Shown piece after piece: positions 1-8,499 of a stretch of DNA of 64,000 bases; the first letter of the stretch is position 1, and each line of letters begins with the position of its first letter. The stretch lies in contig NZ_WHMA01000008.1 in the NCBI RefSeq assembly GCF_010994375.1, positions 62,001-126,000 on the forward strand, given 5' to 3'. Made by a program: the position numbers and the translations under genes. The notes under the pieces were generated by a model. That model saw nothing but the letters and a program-made list of their open reading frames with translations. It was not told the origin of the DNA and did not search any database. This stretch comes from Halomonas sp. NO4 (GTDB lineage: Bacteria > Pseudomonadota > Gammaproteobacteria > Pseudomonadales > Halomonadaceae).

Positions 1-696
1 AGCCGCGGCATTGGCCGCGCCATTGCACTGCGACTGGCCCGTGACGGCTTCGATATCGTGCTGCATTGTCGGCAACGCCGCGATGCCGCCGAAGCCGTTG
101 CCGACGAGATCCGCTCCCTGGGTCGGCAGGTGCGTATCCTGAGCTTTGATATCGCCGACCGTGAGGCCACCCGCCGCGCCCTGGAGGAGGATATCTTCGC
201 CTACGGCGCTTACTACGGCGTGGTATGCAACGCCGGCATCACCGCCGACGGTGCCTTCCCGGCCCTCTCCGATGACGACTGGGACAGTGTCATCCATACC
301 AACCTCGACGGCTTCTACAACGTGGTCAAACCGTTGACGATGCCAATGATTCGCCGCCGGGCCCCCGGCCGCGTCGTGGTCCTGTCGTCGGTCTCGGGCC
401 TCATGGGCAATCGCGGCCAGGTCAACTACAGCGCCGCCAAGGCCGGCCTGATCGGTGCAGTCAAGGCCCTGGCAGTGGAACTGGCCAAACGCCGCATTAC
501 CGTCAATTGCGTCGCACCGGGCCTGATCGACACCGACATGACCGAGGGCCTGGCCAGCGAGGAAGCCCTCAAGATGATTCCCATGCAGCGTACCGGCACC
601 AGTGAGGAAGTCGCAGCCGCCGTAAGCTTCCTGTGTTCGCCAGATGCGGGCTATGTAACTCGCCAGGTAATTGCCGTGAATGGGGGAATGTGCTGA
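1..696 (+). CDS. fabG: 3-oxoacyl-ACP reductase, FabG-type SDR (5' end outside window)
   Basis: NADPH-dependent short-chain dehydrogenase that would reduce the 3-keto group of an ACP-bound acyl chain. The reading frame is open from base 1 and begins inside the Rossmann glycine motif (SRGIG visible), so only the first 10-20 residues are missing. The NAG motif (VCNAG) and the catalytic Ser, Tyr and Lys (SSVSG, then YSAAK) are present. The C-terminus ends in the usual GYVTRQVIAVNGGM type of sequence. Its stop overlaps the start of the next gene (TGATG), so the two are translationally coupled. A reductase directly followed by a ketosynthase and later a phosphopantetheinyl transferase is typical of aryl-polyene clusters, where this is the ApeQ-like reductase. 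Housekeeping fatty-acid FabG is less likely because fabD, acpP and fabF are not beside it. Confidence 0.9.
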   Translation, partial: SRGIGRAIALRLARDGFDIVLHCRQRRDAAEAVADEIRSLGRQVRILSFDIADREATRRALEEDIFAYGAYYGVVCNAGITADGAFPALSDDDWDSVIHTNLDGFYNVVKPLTMPMIRRRAPGRVVVLSSVSGLMGNRGQVNYSAAKAGLIGAVKALAVELAKRRITVNCVAPGLIDTDMTEGLASEEALKMIPMQRTGTSEEVAAAVSFLCSPDAGYVTRQVIAVNGGMC

Positions 697-1955
697 TGAC
701 GACAACGACAGGCCGCAGTGATGGCATGGGTCGTCGGGTGGTGGTCACCGGTATGGCCGGTTTTTCTCCCATTGGCAATGACTGGCCGAGCATTCGCTCA
801 CGCTTGGCGAAGCTGGAGAACGGCGTTCGCCACATCGAAGACTGGGCTGTCTACGAGGGCCTCAATACCCGCCTTGGCGCCCCTGTCAGCGATTTTGAAC
901 TACCCCCCCATTATCATCGCCGCGTGCTACGCAGCATGGGTCGCAGCGCTCAGATGGCCACCCGAGCGAGCGAGTTGGCACTCGAGGACGCTGGCCTGCT
1001 CGACTCACCATTGTTGACCAGCGGAGAGCTGGGGATCGCCTACGGCGCCTCGGCAGGCGAGCCTGAGGCAGTCGCCGATTTCGGTAATATGCTGATCAAC
1101 AAGACTACCGATGGGCTCAATGCGAATTCCTATATCCGCATGATGGCCCATACCGCCCCCGTCAACATCGGTGTCTACTTCGGCGTTCGTGGGCGCATAC
1201 ATACCACCTCGAGCGCCTGCACGTCAGGGAGTCAAGGTATCGGCTACGCCTATGAGGCGATTCGATTCGGCCGCCAGAAAGCCATGATCGCCGGCGGGTG
1301 TGAAGAATTGTCTGCGTCCGGCGCAGCAGTCTTCGATACCTTGTTCGCCACCAGCACATGCAACGATGCGCCACACACCTCCCCCCGGCCTTTCGATGCC
1401 GAGCGTGACGGTCTGGTGATCGGCGAAGGGGCCGGCACGCTGATCCTTGAAGATTTGGAACACGCCCAGGCCCGCGGTGCCCCCGTCTATGCCGAGCTGG
1501 TCGGTTTCGGTACCAACAGCGACGGCCGCCATGTCACCCAGCCCGACGCCGGCATGATGGAAAAAGCCATCCGCATGGCGCTCGATGACGCCGGACTGGC
1601 CCCGCAGCAGATCGGCTATGTCAGCGCCCATGGCACGGCCACCGACCGTGGCGACATCGCCGAGAGCCTTGCTACCCAAGCGGTATTTGGCAGCCACCAG
1701 GCGATCAGCGCTTTCAAGAGTTTCACCGGCCATACCTTGGGCGCCTGCGGAGCACTCGAGGCCTGGGTGGCTATCGAGATGATGCGCGAGGGCTGGTTTC
1801 ACGCCACCGCCAACCTCGACCGCCCCGCCCCCGCCTGTGCCGAGCTGGATTATCTTCGCGGCGAGGGGCGCCACATCGATTGTGAATTCGTGATGAGCAA
1901 CAACTTTGCCTTTGGCGGAATCAACACCTCCTTGATCTTCCGCCGTTGGCCCTGA
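696..1955 (+). CDS. beta-ketoacyl-ACP synthase, aryl-polyene (ApeR-like) type
   Basis: Condensing enzyme of the thiolase fold, 419 aa, that would extend an ACP-bound chain by Claisen condensation. The catalytic triad is complete: Cys175 (SSACTSGSQ), His312 (SAHGTATD) and His346 (FTGHTLGA), with the conserved Lys just before the second His. The ATG at 696 is chosen because it overlaps the reductase stop and because the fold begins soon after it (RRVVVTGMAGFSPIG). The longer upstream frame only reads through the reductase gene. Both active-site histidines and the cysteine are intact, so this is a true ketosynthase and not a chain-length factor. Assignment to aryl-polyene synthesis is inferred from the neighbours. 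Housekeeping FabF/FabB is the alternative. Confidence 0.88.
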   Translation: MTTTTGRSDGMGRRVVVTGMAGFSPIGNDWPSIRSRLAKLENGVRHIEDWAVYEGLNTRLGAPVSDFELPPHYHRRVLRSMGRSAQMATRASELALEDAGLLDSPLLTSGELGIAYGASAGEPEAVADFGNMLINKTTDGLNANSYIRMMAHTAPVNIGVYFGVRGRIHTTSSACTSGSQGIGYAYEAIRFGRQKAMIAGGCEELSASGAAVFDTLFATSTCNDAPHTSPRPFDAERDGLVIGEGAGTLILEDLEHAQARGAPVYAELVGFGTNSDGRHVTQPDAGMMEKAIRMALDDAGLAPQQIGYVSAHGTATDRGDIAESLATQAVFGSHQAISAFKSFTGHTLGACGALEAWVAIEMMREGWFHATANLDRPAPACAELDYLRGEGRHIDCEFVMSNNFAFGGINTSLIFRRWP

Positions 1956-2022
1956 TGCCGCACGGCATCCCATACCTGACCGGAAACGGGACGGCTCCAA
2001 CCAAACCAGAAGGAACGAGACA

Positions 2023-2466
2023 ATGAAGAAGGGACGACTGACACTGACGGCGCTTCTCAGCGGCCTGACTCTGGCTACGGCAGCCCAGGCCCGGGATACC
2101 CAGCACTTGCTACCCATCCAGGACGCCATGAATGCACCGGCAGCACGTGAAAAGCTGGATCCGAATATTCGCTTCGTCTTTGCCGACGCCCCCCGCGCCG
2201 AGGTCATCGAGAACCACGGCAACTTTGTTACCAACAAGAAGACCAACGCCTTCAACAAGAGCGATGAGGAGGCCTGTCGCTGGGTGATGCTCTCGGCACT
2301 GCTCAGCCTGCAGGAGCGCGTTCGTGCCGAGGGGGGTAACGCAGTGATCAATATCGAAAGCTTCTACAAGCAGAACGTGATGGCATCACAGAGCGAGTAC
2401 GAATGCCATGCCGGCGCCTTGATGGCCGGTGTGGCTCTGCGTGGCGATGTCGTCACCCTGCGCTGA
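2023..2466 (+). CDS. small exported protein with RcsF/YbjQ-like C-terminal half
   Basis: A 147-aa protein with a clear signal peptide (KKGR, a hydrophobic stretch, then AQA-RD cleavage near residue 23). It has a good Shine-Dalgarno (AGGAACGAG) upstream. The second half (GGNAVINIES, then YECHAGALMAG) resembles the small cysteine-containing fold seen in RcsF and YbjQ-like proteins. Homologues beside aryl-polyene genes are often misnamed excinuclease subunits in databases, but nothing here looks like UvrA. It lies between the ketosynthase and the phosphopantetheinyl transferase and is probably co-transcribed with them. GC is visibly lower than in the genes after 3150. Function unknown; a periplasmic accessory role in polyene lipid synthesis or export is only a guess. 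Confidence 0.7.
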   Translation: MKKGRLTLTALLSGLTLATAAQARDTQHLLPIQDAMNAPAAREKLDPNIRFVFADAPRAEVIENHGNFVTNKKTNAFNKSDEEACRWVMLSALLSLQERVRAEGGNAVINIESFYKQNVMASQSEYECHAGALMAGVALRGDVVTLR

Positions 2467-2471
2467 GTACG

Positions 2472-3071
2472 ATGACGCCCTGCCTCGACCTGCTCCTGGC
2501 ACAAGTCCCCGCTGGCAGTAGCGGGGCTTGTCTGTCGAGGCTGGGGCGCGAGCTGCTCGCTCGTCTCACCGCACGCCAGGGCTTCCACTGTCCGGTGAAT
2601 GGCTGGTCGCCCAGGGGAGGCGGTGTGCCAAGCCACCCCAGCCTTCCCGGGACTTGGTACGCCTGCCTGAGTCATCGTGATCGACGCGTGATCGCGGGGC
2701 TCGCCAACGTCCCCGTAGGCATCGACCTTGAACATTCACAGCCTCGCCACGCCGCTCGCTTGGCGGCGCTGGTCGACCTGTTGCCAGAAGCATCGACTCG
2801 TCACGCCATTCTTGCCGATGCAAACCCCCAGCAAGTCTTCTACCGGGCCTGGACTCTACATGAAGCGCTCTTCAAGCTTGACTGCCTATCCGGCAACCCA
2901 CCAAGCACCGTGCTAGGGACTCGACTGTCGCGCCTCAAGCCGGCCGGAAGCACCCAGGCCTGGCAATGGCAGCACCGAGGATGGACCCTGAGCATCTGCG
3001 CCCATCATCAGGGGTTGCGCATTCGTAGCCTTCCCGCCATCCCTCTCACCAAGGGAATGGCGCTGCGCTAG
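2472..3071 (+). CDS. 4'-phosphopantetheinyl transferase, Sfp/AcpT superfamily
   Basis: Transfers the phosphopantetheine arm of CoA to a serine of acyl carrier proteins, activating the ACPs of the preceding cluster. The 199-aa protein has the two Mg-binding motifs of the superfamily: VGIDLE, and FYRAWTLHEALFK, which matches the WxxKEA pattern except that His replaces the usual Lys. The ATG at 2472 is only six bases after the preceding stop and fits the family length. A longer frame from 2403 would overlap the previous gene by more than 60 bases and is rejected. The His-for-Lys change is worth noting, but the acidic residues and the second lysine remain. It is the last gene of the low-GC cluster. 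Confidence 0.85.
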   Translation: MTPCLDLLLAQVPAGSSGACLSRLGRELLARLTARQGFHCPVNGWSPRGGGVPSHPSLPGTWYACLSHRDRRVIAGLANVPVGIDLEHSQPRHAARLAALVDLLPEASTRHAILADANPQQVFYRAWTLHEALFKLDCLSGNPPSTVLGTRLSRLKPAGSTQAWQWQHRGWTLSICAHHQGLRIRSLPAIPLTKGMALR

Positions 3072-3149
3072 AACACCCAGTGTGACGGGCTTGCCATGGC
3101 CGTCCCCAACCACAACAATAGCGGCTTTCTCTTCGCCCAGGAGTCCCCC

Positions 3150-4007
3150 ATGCGCCGCGCTGTGCTCACCGCCGTCGCCTTCGCGCTCGTCGCCCCGGCT
3201 GCAGCGGCCGAGACCTTTCGCTTCACCGCCATTCCCGACGAGGACCAGTCGCGGTTGATCGAGCGCTTCTCCCTGGTCGCCGACTATCTCGAGGCGCGCC
3301 TGGGCGTCGAGGTGGAGTACGTGCCGGTGAAGTCCTACGGGGCAGCAGTCACCGCCTTTCGCAACGACCAAGTGCAGCTGGCGTGGTTCGGCGGACTCTC
3401 CGGGGTGCAGGCGCGCCGCCTGGTGCCGGGCTCGGTGGCCCTGGCTCAGGGCAGCGAGGACGACGCCTTCAAGAGCTATTTCATCGCCCATGACTCCACC
3501 GGCCTCGAGCGCACCGACGAGTTGCCCGATGCCGTCGAGGGCATGACCTTCACTTTCGGGTCGCGCACCTCCACCTCCGGGCGGCTGATGCCCGAGCACT
3601 TCTTCCGCCAGCGCTTCGACGACGCCGACCCCGAGGCGTTCTTCTCGCGGGTCGGTTATTCCGGCGATCACTCGCGCACCATCGCCCTGGTGGAGGCCGG
3701 CACCTATGACCTGGGCGCGGTGAACTACACGGTGTGGGATGCCGCCGTCGAAGACGGCCGCGTGGATACCGACAAGGTCAGCGTGATTTGGGAAACTCCC
3801 CCCTACCCCGACTACAATTGGACCCTGCGCGGCGACGCCGACGAGCGCTTCGGCGAGGGCTTCACCGAGCAGGTGCAGGCCGCCTTCCTGGAAATGGACG
3901 ACCCCGAGCTGCTGGCCACTTTCCCCCGCGAGGCCTTCATCCCCGCCGACAACGCCATGTACGTCCCCATCGAGCGGGTGGCGGAAGACCTCGGTTTGCT
4001 GCGCTGA
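3150..4007 (+). CDS. PhnD-like ABC transporter substrate-binding protein
   Basis: Periplasmic binding protein of 285 aa with a signal peptide ending in AAAAE around residue 21. The body has the PhnD/phosphite-binding pattern: FTAIPDED near the start, RLGVEVEYVPVKSYGAAVTA, then a FTFGSRTSTSGRLMPEHF phosphate-loop-like segment. ATG 3150 is preceded by a CAGGAG Shine-Dalgarno and starts directly at the signal peptide, so the 18-codon upstream extension is rejected. Annotation pipelines call close relatives putative selenate binding protein. The true ligand (phosphonate, phosphite, selenate or other oxyanion) cannot be decided from sequence. The ATPase and permease genes follow directly, with only 13 bases to the ATPase. 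Confidence 0.85.
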   Translation: MRRAVLTAVAFALVAPAAAAETFRFTAIPDEDQSRLIERFSLVADYLEARLGVEVEYVPVKSYGAAVTAFRNDQVQLAWFGGLSGVQARRLVPGSVALAQGSEDDAFKSYFIAHDSTGLERTDELPDAVEGMTFTFGSRTSTSGRLMPEHFFRQRFDDADPEAFFSRVGYSGDHSRTIALVEAGTYDLGAVNYTVWDAAVEDGRVDTDKVSVIWETPPYPDYNWTLRGDADERFGEGFTEQVQAAFLEMDDPELLATFPREAFIPADNAMYVPIERVAEDLGLLR

Positions 4008-4020
4008 GGGCGTCCTGACG

Positions 4021-4788
4021 ATGGAGAGCGAGCAACGCCGGCCCCTGGTCGCCCTGCACGGCGAATCCTTGGGCCATGGCCGGGGCCGACAGAGTCAGGT
4101 GGTGCTCAACGACCTGACGCTGGCGCTGCACGAAGGCGAGCGCATCGCCCTGCTCGGCCCGAGCGGCGCCGGCAAGTCGACCCTGCTCGCCACCCTGCGC
4201 GAGCGGCTGAGTGAGCAGGCCGTTTGGTGCCCGCAACACCACGGCCTGGTGCCGCAGCTCGCCGTCTACCACAACGTCTACATGGGACGGCTGGCCGAAC
4301 GCTCGGCGCTGGCCAATCTGTGGAACCTGGTGCGTCCGCTCCAGGCGCCCTGGGGCGAGATCGCCGAACTGGCCGGGGAACTCGGCCTTGCCGGCCTGCT
4401 GCGCCGCCCGGTGGGCGAGCTCTCCGGTGGCCAGCGCCAGCGCGTGGCCATCGCCCGAGCCCTGTACCAGTCGCGGGATATCTTCCTCGGTGACGAACCG
4501 GTGGCCAGCATCGACCCGCACCAGGCGCTGCGCCTGCTGGCCGTGATCGACGAACGCCACACCACGGCGGTGATCGCCCTGCACCAGCGCGAGCTGGCGC
4601 TGTCGCACTTCGACCGGGTGTGGGGGCTGCGCGACGGGCGCCTGGCCATCGATGCCCCGGCCCGCGAGCTGACGCTGGCCGACCTCGACGCCCTCTACCC
4701 CGACGCCGGCTCCCCTTCGCCAAGCGATTCCGACACGCCCGTACCCTTCGACCTGACCACCCTGCCCTGCGGCCGGGGACGAGCGTGA
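4021..4788 (+). CDS. ABC transporter ATP-binding protein, PhnC-like
   Basis: Cytoplasmic ATPase of 255 aa that powers the oxyanion importer encoded around it. Walker A is GPSGAGKST, the signature is LSGGQRQRV, and Walker B with its catalytic Glu is IFLGDEP. The Gly before Asp is unusual where Ala is common, but the Asp-Glu pair is intact. An H-loop histidine is present (VIALHQREL). The last bases overlap the permease start (GTGA), giving translational coupling. The short spacing to the binding protein upstream makes this a three-gene operon. The C-terminal 30 residues are a low-complexity Ser/Asp/Pro tail. Confidence 0.9.
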   Translation: MESEQRRPLVALHGESLGHGRGRQSQVVLNDLTLALHEGERIALLGPSGAGKSTLLATLRERLSEQAVWCPQHHGLVPQLAVYHNVYMGRLAERSALANLWNLVRPLQAPWGEIAELAGELGLAGLLRRPVGELSGGQRQRVAIARALYQSRDIFLGDEPVASIDPHQALRLLAVIDERHTTAVIALHQRELALSHFDRVWGLRDGRLAIDAPARELTLADLDALYPDAGSPSPSDSDTPVPFDLTTLPCGRGRA

Positions 4789-6299
4789 GCGAGGCGAGCA
4801 TCGACGCCCGGCGCCCCCGCTGGCTGGCTGGTGCCACCCCCGGCGTGCGCCTGGCACGTCATACGCTGACCCTGGTGGCACTCGCCGTGGTACTGCTGCC
4901 GCTGGCCGACCTGGCGATCCTTACCCGCGATCCCTGGGCCGAGCTCGGCCGCATGGCACGGGGGCTGGCCTGGCCGGCCTGGGGCTCGCTGGAGTCGCCG
5001 TTCTCGGCGCTTGGCCTGACCGTGGCGGTGGCGCTGTGGGGCACGCTCGGCGGCCTGGTGCTCGGCTTTCCCCTGGCACTGCTCTTCGCCCGTTCGCGGC
5101 TGATACGCGCCGGCTGCGCCTTCGTGCGGGCCATCCACGAGCTCTTCTGGGCGCTGCTCTTCCTGCAGGTGTTCGGCCTCTCGGCGCTGACAGCGCTCGC
5201 CGCCCTGGCGATTCCCTACGCCGGCATCTTCGCCAAGGTCTATGCGGAAATCCTCGAACAGACACCCCGCGCGCCCCGCGACGCCCTCGCCCCCGGCGTC
5301 GGCCGGCTGTCGCGCTTCGTCTATACCGAGTTGCCGCTGGCCTGGGCGCGGCTGGCCGCCTACACCCGCTACCGCTTCGAGTGCGCCCTGCGCGCCAGCG
5401 TGCTGCTCGGCTTCGTCGGCCTGCCCACCCTGGGCTTCCACCTCGAGACGGCGTTTCGCGAGGGGCGCTATCCCGAGGCCGGGGCGCTGCTGTGGCTATT
5501 CTACCTGCTGATCGCCACGCTCCCCTGGTGGGGCCACCGGCGGCTGATCCCCGTTCTGCTGGTGGGTGGGGCGCTGCTGCTCGGTCCCTGGCCGAGCGTG
5601 GACGGCGGCCTGCTGTGGCGCTTCGTGTCGGGCGATATCTGGCCGGCGCCGCTGCTCGCCGGCGACTGGGCGGGGCTTGTCGCCTGGGCGGCGCGCATTC
5701 CCGACCTGGGACCGGCCATCGGCAACACCCTGCTGCTGGGGCTGCTCGGCACCGTGGGCGCGCTCGGCGTGGCGCTGGCGCTCTGGCCGCTGGCCTGCCG
5801 CCACTTCGGCAATCGCGCCACGCGGCTTGCCGGCCAGGGCTTGCTGGTGTTCCTGCGCTCGACGCCGGAGCTGATGCTGGCGTTCGTCTTCCTGCTGCTG
5901 CTCGGCCCCTCGCTGCTGCCCGCCTGGCTGGCGCTGGCGCTGCACAACGGCGCGCTGATCGCCTTTCTGGTGGCGCGCCACGCCGATGCCATCACGCCGG
6001 GCATGCCGGGGCTGCCCGCCTCGGGACGGCTCGCCTACGAGCTGCTGCCGCGGGTCTACCCGGGGCTGCTCGCCCTGCTCTACTACCGCGCCGAGGTGAT
6101 CCTGCGCGAGACGGCGATTCTGGGCATGCTGGGGGTGGCCACGCTGGGCTTCTACATTGAGGAGGGCTTCGAGTACCTGATGTTCGATGTCGCCTTCGCC
6201 CTGCTGCTGGTCACTGCCGCGCTGAACATAGCCGTGGACGCCCTGTCGCGGCGGCTGCGGCCGCGGGAGGCGCCCATCGAGGATCCCTGCGCCCGTTAA
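4785..6299 (+). CDS. PhnE-like ABC permease, two permease domains fused
   Basis: Inner-membrane channel of the importer, 504 aa. Two complete permease domains lie in one chain, roughly residues 55-260 and 300-490. Each has the coupling segment that contacts the ATPase and a matching end ([16 protein letters not shown] in the first, [16 protein letters not shown] in the second). Single PhnE permeases are about 260 aa and dimerise, so this is an internal duplication or fusion. The start is taken as GTG 4785, which overlaps the ATPase stop; the frame upstream of it runs inside the ATPase gene. The 3' end overlaps the convergent RidA-family gene by four bases. Confidence 0.87.
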   Translation: MSEASIDARRPRWLAGATPGVRLARHTLTLVALAVVLLPLADLAILTRDPWAELGRMARGLAWPAWGSLESPFSALGLTVAVALWGTLGGLVLGFPLALLFARSRLIRAGCAFVRAIHELFWALLFLQVFGLSALTALAALAIPYAGIFAKVYAEILEQTPRAPRDALAPGVGRLSRFVYTELPLAWARLAAYTRYRFECALRASVLLGFVGLPTLGFHLETAFREGRYPEAGALLWLFYLLIATLPWWGHRRLIPVLLVGGALLLGPWPSVDGGLLWRFVSGDIWPAPLLAGDWAGLVAWAARIPDLGPAIGNTLLLGLLGTVGALGVALALWPLACRHFGNRATRLAGQGLLVFLRSTPELMLAFVFLLLLGPSLLPAWLALALHNGALIAFLVARHADAITPGMPGLPASGRLAYELLPRVYPGLLALLYYRAEVILRETAILGMLGVATLGFYIEEGFEYLMFDVAFALLLVTAALNIAVDALSRRLRPREAPIEDPCAR

Positions 6300-6667
6300 T
6301 AGCTGTACTCGCCGATGACCAGTGCGGTGACGGTGATCTCCACCCGGAGCTCGTCGGCGGGCATGGAGGCGCAGACGCAAGTGCGCGCCGGGGCGTGGCC
6401 GGTGGGCACCCAGGCGTCCCACACCGCGTTCATGGCGGCGAAATCGTGGCTGTCCCGGAGATAGATCGTGGCCGACAGCAGGTGCTCGCGGTCGGAGCCG
6501 ATCTCGGTGAGCAGCGCATCGACGCGCGCCAGCATGCTCTCGGTCTGCTCGGTGATATCGCCGTGACGCGCCTCGGGGCCGGCCACCTGGCCGCACAGCC
6601 AGGCCACGCCGTTGTGGATCACGGCGCGGCTCATGCGCGCCTTGGTGTCGTGCCGGGTAATCGTCAT
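6296..6667 (-). CDS. RidA/YjgF/YER057c/UK114 family protein
   Basis: Small protein of 123 aa of the family that hydrolyses reactive enamine/imine intermediates released by PLP enzymes. The family core is visible: [12 protein letters not shown] near residue 18, the middle segment [10 protein letters not shown], and the C-terminal block [19 protein letters not shown]. That block holds the conserved Arg that binds the substrate carboxylate. The ATG at 6667 gives the normal family length. The frame can be read further upstream but would then run into the DksA-like gene. It is probably co-transcribed with that gene, whose end is 19 bases upstream. Without biochemical data it could be a Rid2-7 subgroup member lacking deaminase activity. 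Confidence 0.85.
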   Translation of the reverse strand: MTITRHDTKARMSRAVIHNGVAWLCGQVAGPEARHGDITEQTESMLARVDALLTEIGSDREHLLSATIYLRDSHDFAAMNAVWDAWVPTGHAPARTCVCASMPADELRVEITVTALVIGEYSY

Positions 6668-6686
6668 CGCGTGTCTCCTTGGCCAG

Positions 6687-7028
6687 TCACTGCGCGCAGT
6701 CGATGCATTTGAGCACCAGCGGATCCCACTCCAGACGCTTCTTGCCGATCCACTCGCCGCACTCGATGCATTCACCGTACTCGCCGCGCTCGATGCGGAC
6801 CAGCGCCGCGGTGATGCGCTTGAGCGCGAGCTGGCGACGCTCCTCCTCGGCCTTGGCCATGACCTGCCCCTGTAGGGCATCCATGCGCGAGAGTCGCCCC
6901 ACCGCGGTCTGGTCGAGCATCACGGTATCCCGCGTACTGCGGCTGGCCTCGCTCTCGGCCTGCAGTTCCTCGCGCAGGTCGTGAAGCCGCGTTACCACGG
7001 CATCCATATCCAGTTCCGGATGATTCAT
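6687..7028 (-). CDS. DksA/TraR-type C4 zinc-finger protein
   Basis: A 113-aa protein with a long charged helical N-terminal half and a C-terminal four-cysteine zinc finger (ECIECGEW, then LKCIDCA). Members bind RNA polymerase through the secondary channel and alter transcription initiation, often with ppGpp. At 113 aa it is shorter than housekeeping DksA (about 150 aa) and so is a DksA-like paralogue. The coiled-coil tip carries an acidic residue in the [14 protein letters not shown] segment, but whether it supports ppGpp-dependent function cannot be judged. It is divergent from the MFS gene at 7159 and probably shares a transcript with the RidA gene downstream. Confidence 0.85.
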   Translation of the reverse strand: MNHPELDMDAVVTRLHDLREELQAESEASRSTRDTVMLDQTAVGRLSRMDALQGQVMAKAEEERRQLALKRITAALVRIERGEYGECIECGEWIGKKRLEWDPLVLKCIDCAQ

Positions 7029-7158
7029 GTCTCTCTCCCGACGCCACCCAACAGCGCGGGCCCGTCGCCCTGTCGATACGTCTCAACTGCTATCATAGTG
7101 GGCTTTTGCACTCGGGCCGCCGCTTCCGGCCATCTTGCCACTGCATCGGGAGATCGTC

Positions 7159-8499
7159 ATGGGCTACCGCACCCTGCTGCGGGATCATCGCGGGCTGCTG
7201 GGCATCGCCTTTCTGGCGATGTTCTCCTCGAGCCTGGGCCAGAGCTTCTTCATCGGGCTTTTCCAGGCCCCCATCTCGGCGCAGCTCGGCCTCAGCGCCG
7301 GCCAGTTCGGTACCGCCTACGCCGCGGTGACCCTGGTCGCCGGCTTCGCCGTGCTGCGCCTGGGGCCGGCCATCGACTGGGTCGCCCCGCGGCGTTTCGC
7401 GTTGATCGTACTCAGTGCCCTGGCCGTCGGCGTGCTGCTGCTCACGCTCTCGCCCTGGTGGGGGCTCGGGCTGCTGGGACTGGGGCTGGTGCGACTCTGT
7501 GGGCAGGGCATGCTGACCCATCTCGGCAACACCCTGGCCGGGCGCGAGTTCTCGGCCATGCGCGGGCGCGCCCTGGGTCTGGTGGGCATGGGCATGATGC
7601 TGGGCGAGACGGCCCTGCCGCCATTGATGGCGGCGCTGCTGGTGTGGCTGGGTTGGCGGGAGCTGTGGTGGCTGTTCGGCGGTGTGCTCCTGGCGCTGTG
7701 GGCATTGGCACTACTGCGCGGCCCCTGGCCGAAAGCGCCGGGCCAGCGCCCAAGCCGCGGCCAGCGTCGCGACGGGCCGCGTCCCTTCCGCGAGCGGCGT
7801 TTCTGGGCCCTGCTGCCGCTGCTGATGGTGCTGCCGATCACCATGACGGGGCTCTTCATCTACCAGGCCCGGCTCACCGAGGACCTCGGCAGCAGCCTGG
7901 GGGTCTACGCCCTGGCGCTCACCGGCATGGGGCTCGCCAAGCTTCCCGGCGCACTGATGGGCGGGCGCTGGGTGGATCGGCTGGGCCCGGTGCGCCTGGC
8001 ACGGCTCTACCTGCTGCCCTACGCCCTGGCGCTGATCGTCGCCCTCACCCTGGGCGGCCACCTCGGGGTCTGGGCCCTGATGGTCGGTGGCGGGCTGGCC
8101 ATCGGTTCCCAGGAGTCGATTGCCACCAGCCTGCTGGTGCGCATCTGGGGTGCCGAGCACCTGGGCACGGTGCGTGCCACCCTGAGCGCCGCCATGGTCT
8201 TCTCCACCGGCCTCGCTCCGGCGGTGCTCGGCCTGGCGCTCGACCTCGGGGCGCCCTTCCAGGGCGTGCTCGCCGGCATGCTGGCCTTCCTGGTCGCCGG
8301 CTGGTGGCTGGCCCAGGGCGTGCTCGCCGGCGTGGGGAGCGAGCCCCCTGACACGCCGTCGCCGGCCCGCAGGCCGGCGACGTCACAGGGGCGGAACCGA
8401 CCGCCTCAACGCAACAGCAGCACCGGCTTAGTGGCCTTGCGCAGCATCGCCGTGGTGGTGCTGCCCACCAGCAGGTGGCGGATGCGCGAGTGGCCGTAG
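7159..8499 (+). CDS. MFS transporter
   Basis: Major facilitator superfamily carrier with about 12 membrane helices and a central cytoplasmic loop rich in Arg/Pro near residues 195-220. The substrate is not recognisable. ATG 7159 starts just before the first helix (GLLGIAFLAMFSSSLGQSF); the eight extra codons upstream lack a better Shine-Dalgarno. The tail is odd: after the last helix (about residue 390) the frame runs through a perfect hairpin (8358-8381) and 94 bases into the 3' end of the convergent universal stress gene. This gives a hydrophilic C-terminus of some 50 residues that looks random. A TGA lies at 8349-8351 in another frame, so a recent one-base indel may have removed the native stop. 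Confidence 0.82.
   Translation: MGYRTLLRDHRGLLGIAFLAMFSSSLGQSFFIGLFQAPISAQLGLSAGQFGTAYAAVTLVAGFAVLRLGPAIDWVAPRRFALIVLSALAVGVLLLTLSPWWGLGLLGLGLVRLCGQGMLTHLGNTLAGREFSAMRGRALGLVGMGMMLGETALPPLMAALLVWLGWRELWWLFGGVLLALWALALLRGPWPKAPGQRPSRGQRRDGPRPFRERRFWALLPLLMVLPITMTGLFIYQARLTEDLGSSLGVYALALTGMGLAKLPGALMGGRWVDRLGPVRLARLYLLPYALALIVALTLGGHLGVWALMVGGGLAIGSQESIATSLLVRIWGAEHLGTVRATLSAAMVFSTGLAPAVLGLALDLGAPFQGVLAGMLAFLVAGWWLAQGVLAGVGSEPPDTPSPARRPATSQGRNRPPQRNSSTGLVALRSIAVVVLPTSRWRMREWP
8358..8381. terminator. Perfect hairpin between convergent MFS and usp genes
   Basis: A 10-bp perfect stem (GTCGCCGGCC / GGCCGGCGAC) with a 4-base loop. It lies where two convergent genes meet, as expected for a bidirectional terminator, although no T-run follows on either strand. 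The MFS reading frame passes through it. Confidence 0.5.
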
